Origin: Plantago ovata
Lineage: Eukaryota > Streptophyta > Magnoliopsida > Lamiales > Plantaginaceae
Direction: 5' to 3'
Assembly: GCA_028274465.1 (NCBI GenBank)
Contig: CM051455.1
Coordinates: forward strand, 49,701,351-49,765,350
Length of the DNA stretch: 64,000 nt
The position numbers and the translations under genes were made by a program. Under the pieces are notes generated by a model. The model was given only the letters and a program-made list of their open reading frames with translations, did not search any database and had not been told where the DNA came from. Every line of letters begins with the position of its first letter. Positions within the stretch are counted from its first letter, which is position 1. Positions 61,131 to 64,000 of the stretch are shown one piece after another.

Positions 61131-61288
61131 AATCAAACACTCTTCTCCGTTGTTTAAGCCGATTTCTTTAGAATTTTTTATTATTTTTTTTTGTTTTCTC
61201 AGTTGAATCTGTTAGATGGAAATTTGAAATTTGAAATTGCGTTTGAATCCCGATACTCTGTTTTCTATTATTGAGTTGACGGAGCCAA

Positions 61289-61320
61289 TGTTTAAGCCGA
61301 ATTCCGAAACGGCTTAAACA
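61289..61320. repeat. Short inverted repeat
   Basis: TGTTTAAGCCG at 61289-61299 and CGGCTTAAACA at 61310-61320 form a perfect 11-bp hairpin. A further TGTTTAAGCCGA lies at about 61153. These may be remains of an element end. Confidence 0.6.
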
Positions 61321-61429
61321 GTTGCTAAAAATAGCGAAATAAGGGCAATGTCGTCATTTCACATGGTGGGCCGCTAATTTTGAATGTAATTTTGAACTCA
61401 ACTAGACTGGAATTTTCCGCTTTATTTCA

Positions 61430-61514
61430 TGCTAGACATTGTTACACCACCAAGACACATGATAGTGGGATCCACATGTATGTGTCTTGTTGGTGTAATA
61501 GACTAAGTCTAGCA
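61430..61514. repeat. 85-base imperfect hairpin
   Basis: Arms 61442-61460 and 61480-61498 match at 18 of 19 positions (TTACACCACCAAGACACAT and its near inverse). Outer arms TGCTAGAC (61430-61437) and GTCTAGCA (61507-61514) match perfectly. It may be a tiny MITE or a hairpin RNA source. Confidence 0.7.
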
Positions 61515-61596
61515 TCTCATAAACCGAATTTTCCCATATATATAGTTGGATTTTGATTGAATTGTTTGTTTGAGAACAAAATTAGGGTTTGGGAAG

Positions 61597-62250
61597 ATGG
61601 GGAGAAAGAGGAAAAGATCATCATCATCTCCTCCGGTGGTTCCAGCTGAAGCTCCTCTGCCATGTGTTACAGTCCTAGAAGCAGGTGAATTTGATGATTC
61701 TGTTCCGGTTTTAGAAGCACCTCCTTCTCCAAAAGCTGATGATTATGTTCCGGTTTTAGAATCACCTCCTTCTCCAAAGCAACATATGGTCCGATGATAG
61801 GTGGTTGTCCTCCTAGATGGATGCCACCTCTTACCTTGCCTCCTCGCGTAAGAGGAGAAATAGAGAATGAATCCCGAGGTATCTTCGTCTTAATCCTCCT
61901 AGGGATATTACTCCTGATGAATCAAAGTCGAGAAGGGAGTATAAGGATAATCTGAGTAAGAAGCCTCAATGGGAATGGTCTATTGAAATCCAGAAGCAAA
62001 AGGAAGCTTCTCAATCTGTGAAGAAACAGAATAAGAGAAGAAGAGGAACAAGTAGGAAGAGCGCGAAGCAAACTAGACGGACGAACTAAGGCGTATGTAT
62101 GTGCAAGACCGTTGGAGGGAATTTTTGAATTCCTGGAACATGTTGGGGCGAAGCAGCAGATCAGAAGTATAGAAACTGAGCTCATCAACACAGCTCAGCA
62201 ATGGAGATCATGCGCCTCTCGTTTCTTGTCTGTATTAGCTCAATTATGTT
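61597..62250 (+). pseudogene. Frameshifted gene of unknown family
   Basis: Four coding-like segments follow each other in changing frames. They are MGRKRKRSSSSPPVV... (61597-61797), MIGGCPPRWMPPLTLPPRVR (from 61794), RYLRLNPPRDITPDESKSRR... (from 61877, Lys/Arg-rich to about 62089), and ARPLEGIFEFLEHVGAKQQI... (from about 62091 to the stop at 62250). The first segment has a repeated 'PVLE(A/S)PPSPK' unit. No introns of normal size could join them, so indels are the simplest reading. It may be a degenerate relative of, or the former 5' part of, the cystatin-like gene downstream. I do not recognise a family for these parts. Confidence 0.5.
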
Positions 62251-62334
62251 AGGGTTTTTGTTCACAGTACAATAACGCCAAGGATGCCGTTGTTAGTTCG
62301 TTCAATTGTAGAGAATTAGGGCAACCTCGAGCAG

Positions 62335-62345
62335 CTATATATATG
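62335..62345 (+). promoter_or_regulatory. Candidate TATA box before the cystatin-like gene
   Basis: CTATATATATG at about 62335 is followed, roughly 40 bases on, by a pyrimidine-rich leader-like stretch (CTTCCGCCGCTCTTC). It would fit a promoter for the exons starting at 62466. Confidence 0.4.
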
Positions 62346-62465
62346 TGCTAGCCGGCTTGCTCTGTTCTCACTTACTTCCGCCGCTCTTCAATACAAAACT
62401 CTCTTCTTCTATGTTTTCTTGTTAGCTATTTGGCAGTTAGATGATTTGTTGCTTATCCGCTGTAG

Positions 62466-62820
62466 GGAGTATCATTATAATAAAATCACCTACTACCAAG
62501 GCATTGAAGAGATGAAAGTACTAAAGAGTTATCTCAAACAGTTCAATGAATGCAGGGTATCTATCTCTATCTCTATTTTTTAATGTTTGCTTCTTCTTTT
62601 TCTTCGTATTACAAATTACGTACTAATTAACTTTTGTATCTAACACACATTGTGGCATGGCATGCAGGGCTTTGATGTTGATTTTGTACCCAAGTACGGC
62701 TTGCCACCTGGACATGGTAATGTTAAACCAGTTCGTTGTAAACCAAGTCGTTTCAACACATACTTTAAGCGTCTCTCAAATTTGGCCATTCAGTCATTTA
62801 ATCATGATGACAGTGACACG
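62466..62820 (+). CDS. Cystatin-like domain protein, partial
   Basis: Two exons are visible: 62466-62556 (acceptor GCTGTAG, donor GTATCT) and 62668-62820 (acceptor ATGCAG, donor GTATGT), both in the same phase. They read ...YYQGIEEMKVLKSYLKQF, then RGFDVDFVPKYGLPPGHG and RFNTYFKRLSNLAIQSFN. The GFDVD-x-P-x-YG block followed by a helix with 'LAIQSFN' resembles the large plant family of cystatin-like-fold proteins. An in-frame ATG at 62512 could start translation. The remaining part of the domain (beta strands with a 'FYITF'-like motif) is not in the window. The next intron contains an inserted element that runs to the window edge. The gene may be broken. Confidence 0.5.
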
Positions 62821-62958
62821 GTATGTATGGTATTAACCCTTCTACTTCTTCCTACCTTTCTTCCTTGTGCATGCATACTCTCTCTTTCTCATTCATGGAT
62901 GGTTTCTGTTGCTTTGAAATTTTTACTAGTACTAATTGCTGGGTAAATTGCAGTTTTA

Positions 62959-64000
62959 GTCCCCTATCTCATGGTCCTCTGCGTTTTTGGTCCGAATTAG
63001 CACGCTCTTTGCGAATTCAGTCCTCTATCCTAGTTCAGAGCGTCCATTTGCGAATTAGCACATGTACATGCGCGAATTAGCACAGGCAAAGAGCTTTGTA
63101 CCTTCTCCTCATCTTCTCCGCCTCCTCCTTTATTCCGGCCACCACGACAGCCACCCTACTGCCACTTTCGCCCACCACACGGCCACCCCACCTTCATATC
63201 TTCGTTTATTGCATCATCTCCATCCTTTCTATTGATTCATCCATCATCACGCAACATCATCATCACGGAATCAACCATCATCCTCATCAAAGCATCATCA
63301 TCACCATCGTCCGACGAACTGCTCAGCTTTGCTCCGTAAAACAGAGCTTTTAAAGCTCTGTAAGCAGAGCTCAATAAGCTCTCTACAGATCTTAAAGAGC
63401 TCCGTAAAATAGAGCTTAAAAATCTCTGTTTTACGGAGCTCTTTAAGCTCTGTCAACAGAGCTCAATAAGCTCTGTACATAGCATAAAGAGCTCCGCAAA
63501 ACAGAGCTTAAAAAGCTCTGTAAACAGAGCTCAATAAGCTCTCTACAGATCTTAAAGAGCTCCGGAAAACAGAGCTTAAAAAGCTCTGTTTTACAGAGCT
63601 AAACAGAGCTCTTTAAGCTCTGAGCTTAAAGAGCTCCGTAAAACAGAGCTCAATAAGCTCAGTACAGAGCATAAAGAGCTCCGCAAAACAGAGCTTAAAA
63701 AGCTCTGTAAACATAGCTCAATGTATTTACAGAGAATTGAGTACTCATTCCGGCAATTGGGTACAGATAATTTGGGGAATTAGAAGTGGAATTGAGTTTG
63801 GGGCTAGGGTTAGGGTTCTTCTTTTAATTGGGGGGAATTTAATTTTGGGATGAATTTTTGTACCCCAATTCTGTCTCAGTTCGCCTAGTATAGTAAGTCT
63901 CCAGATTTCCCGTTCGTCCTAATTCGTATATGTATAAAAATACAGGACCGTATATATATTCAAGTGGACCAAAAACGCAGAGGACCACCACATAAGGGAC
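62959..64000. mobile_element. Element with inverted ends, running to the window edge
   Basis: The left end at about 62959-62993 (GTCCCCTATCTCATGGTCCT then CTGCGTTTTTGGTCC) recurs inverted at 63966-64000, matching at about 31 of 35 positions. The right end probably continues a few bases past the window. It sits in the intron after the second cystatin-like exon. The inside has no transposase; it holds a His/Thr/Pro-codon-like patch (63100-63320) and the palindromic array. A MULE-like non-autonomous element is my best guess. Confidence 0.65.
63325..63722. repeat. Dense palindromic array of AGAGCTTAAAAAGCTCTG-like units
   Basis: About 400 bases are built almost entirely from variants of AGAGCTTAAAAAGCTCTGT, GAGCTCCGTAAAACAGAGCT and CAGAGCTCAATAAGCTCT. 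Each unit is itself an inverted repeat around AGAGCT, and higher-order copies recur (for instance the segment with GAGCTCCGCAAAACAGAGC at about 63491 and again at about 63679). It can fold into many alternative hairpins. Confidence 0.9.

Noticed and set aside
63325-63722. CRISPR-like array
   Set aside because: There are no unique spacers, the units are palindromic and variable, and the genome is a plant's.

Overview
This is a stretch of nuclear DNA from a flowering plant, most likely a eudicot and possibly an asterid. Genes are intron-rich with GT-AG boundaries. Every recognisable protein is a plant type: plastid PALE CRESS, an EID1-like F-box protein, an OSCA channel, plant glutathione peroxidase and cytokinin isopentenyltransferase. 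The DNA between genes is AT-rich and full of plant transposable elements. The species cannot be named from the sequence alone.

Layout, left to right. (1) 1-8.6 kb: an intronless adenylate isopentenyltransferase (cytokinin synthesis, +), a repeat-rich spacer, then a secreted eight-cysteine protein with a very large Pro/Glu/His insert (-). (2) 9.9-23.1 kb: a compact gene block with a six-exon glutathione peroxidase (-), a five-exon ribosomal protein eL8/RPL7a (-), a ten-exon phosphomevalonate kinase (+) with an in-frame stop in exon 3, and a short RMA-type RING protein (-). (3) 24-36 kb: no host gene. It holds two solo LTRs of one Copia-like family, each with its own 5-bp target duplication, a gypsy-like LTR remnant, a hAT-like element and several MITEs. 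(4) 36.4-49.9 kb: RNA polymerase subunit RPB3 (+), a PIF/Harbinger element with a damaged transposase, a SINE, an EDL3-like F-box gene (+) and a tRNA-Trp gene (-). (5) 51.8-58.7 kb: an OSCA1-type channel (+) and PALE CRESS (-), arranged tail to tail. (6) 59-64 kb: MITEs, a MuDR transposase remnant, a frameshifted pseudogene, and the start of a cystatin-like gene. An intron of that gene is invaded by an element carrying a dense palindromic repeat array and running to the window edge.

The host genes are mostly unrelated housekeeping or signalling genes (isoprenoid precursor supply, translation, transcription, redox, plastid RNA metabolism, osmosensing, ubiquitination, cytokinin). I see no operon-like or biosynthetic cluster. 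The most interesting points are the PMK stop codon, which a downstream in-frame splice acceptor could bypass; the split eight-cysteine domain; a conserved leader box plus splice donor shared by the two solo LTRs; and the palindromic array at the right edge. Exon boundaries were worked out by hand from reading frame, splice consensus and family knowledge. In every multi-exon gene the summed exon lengths stay in frame.
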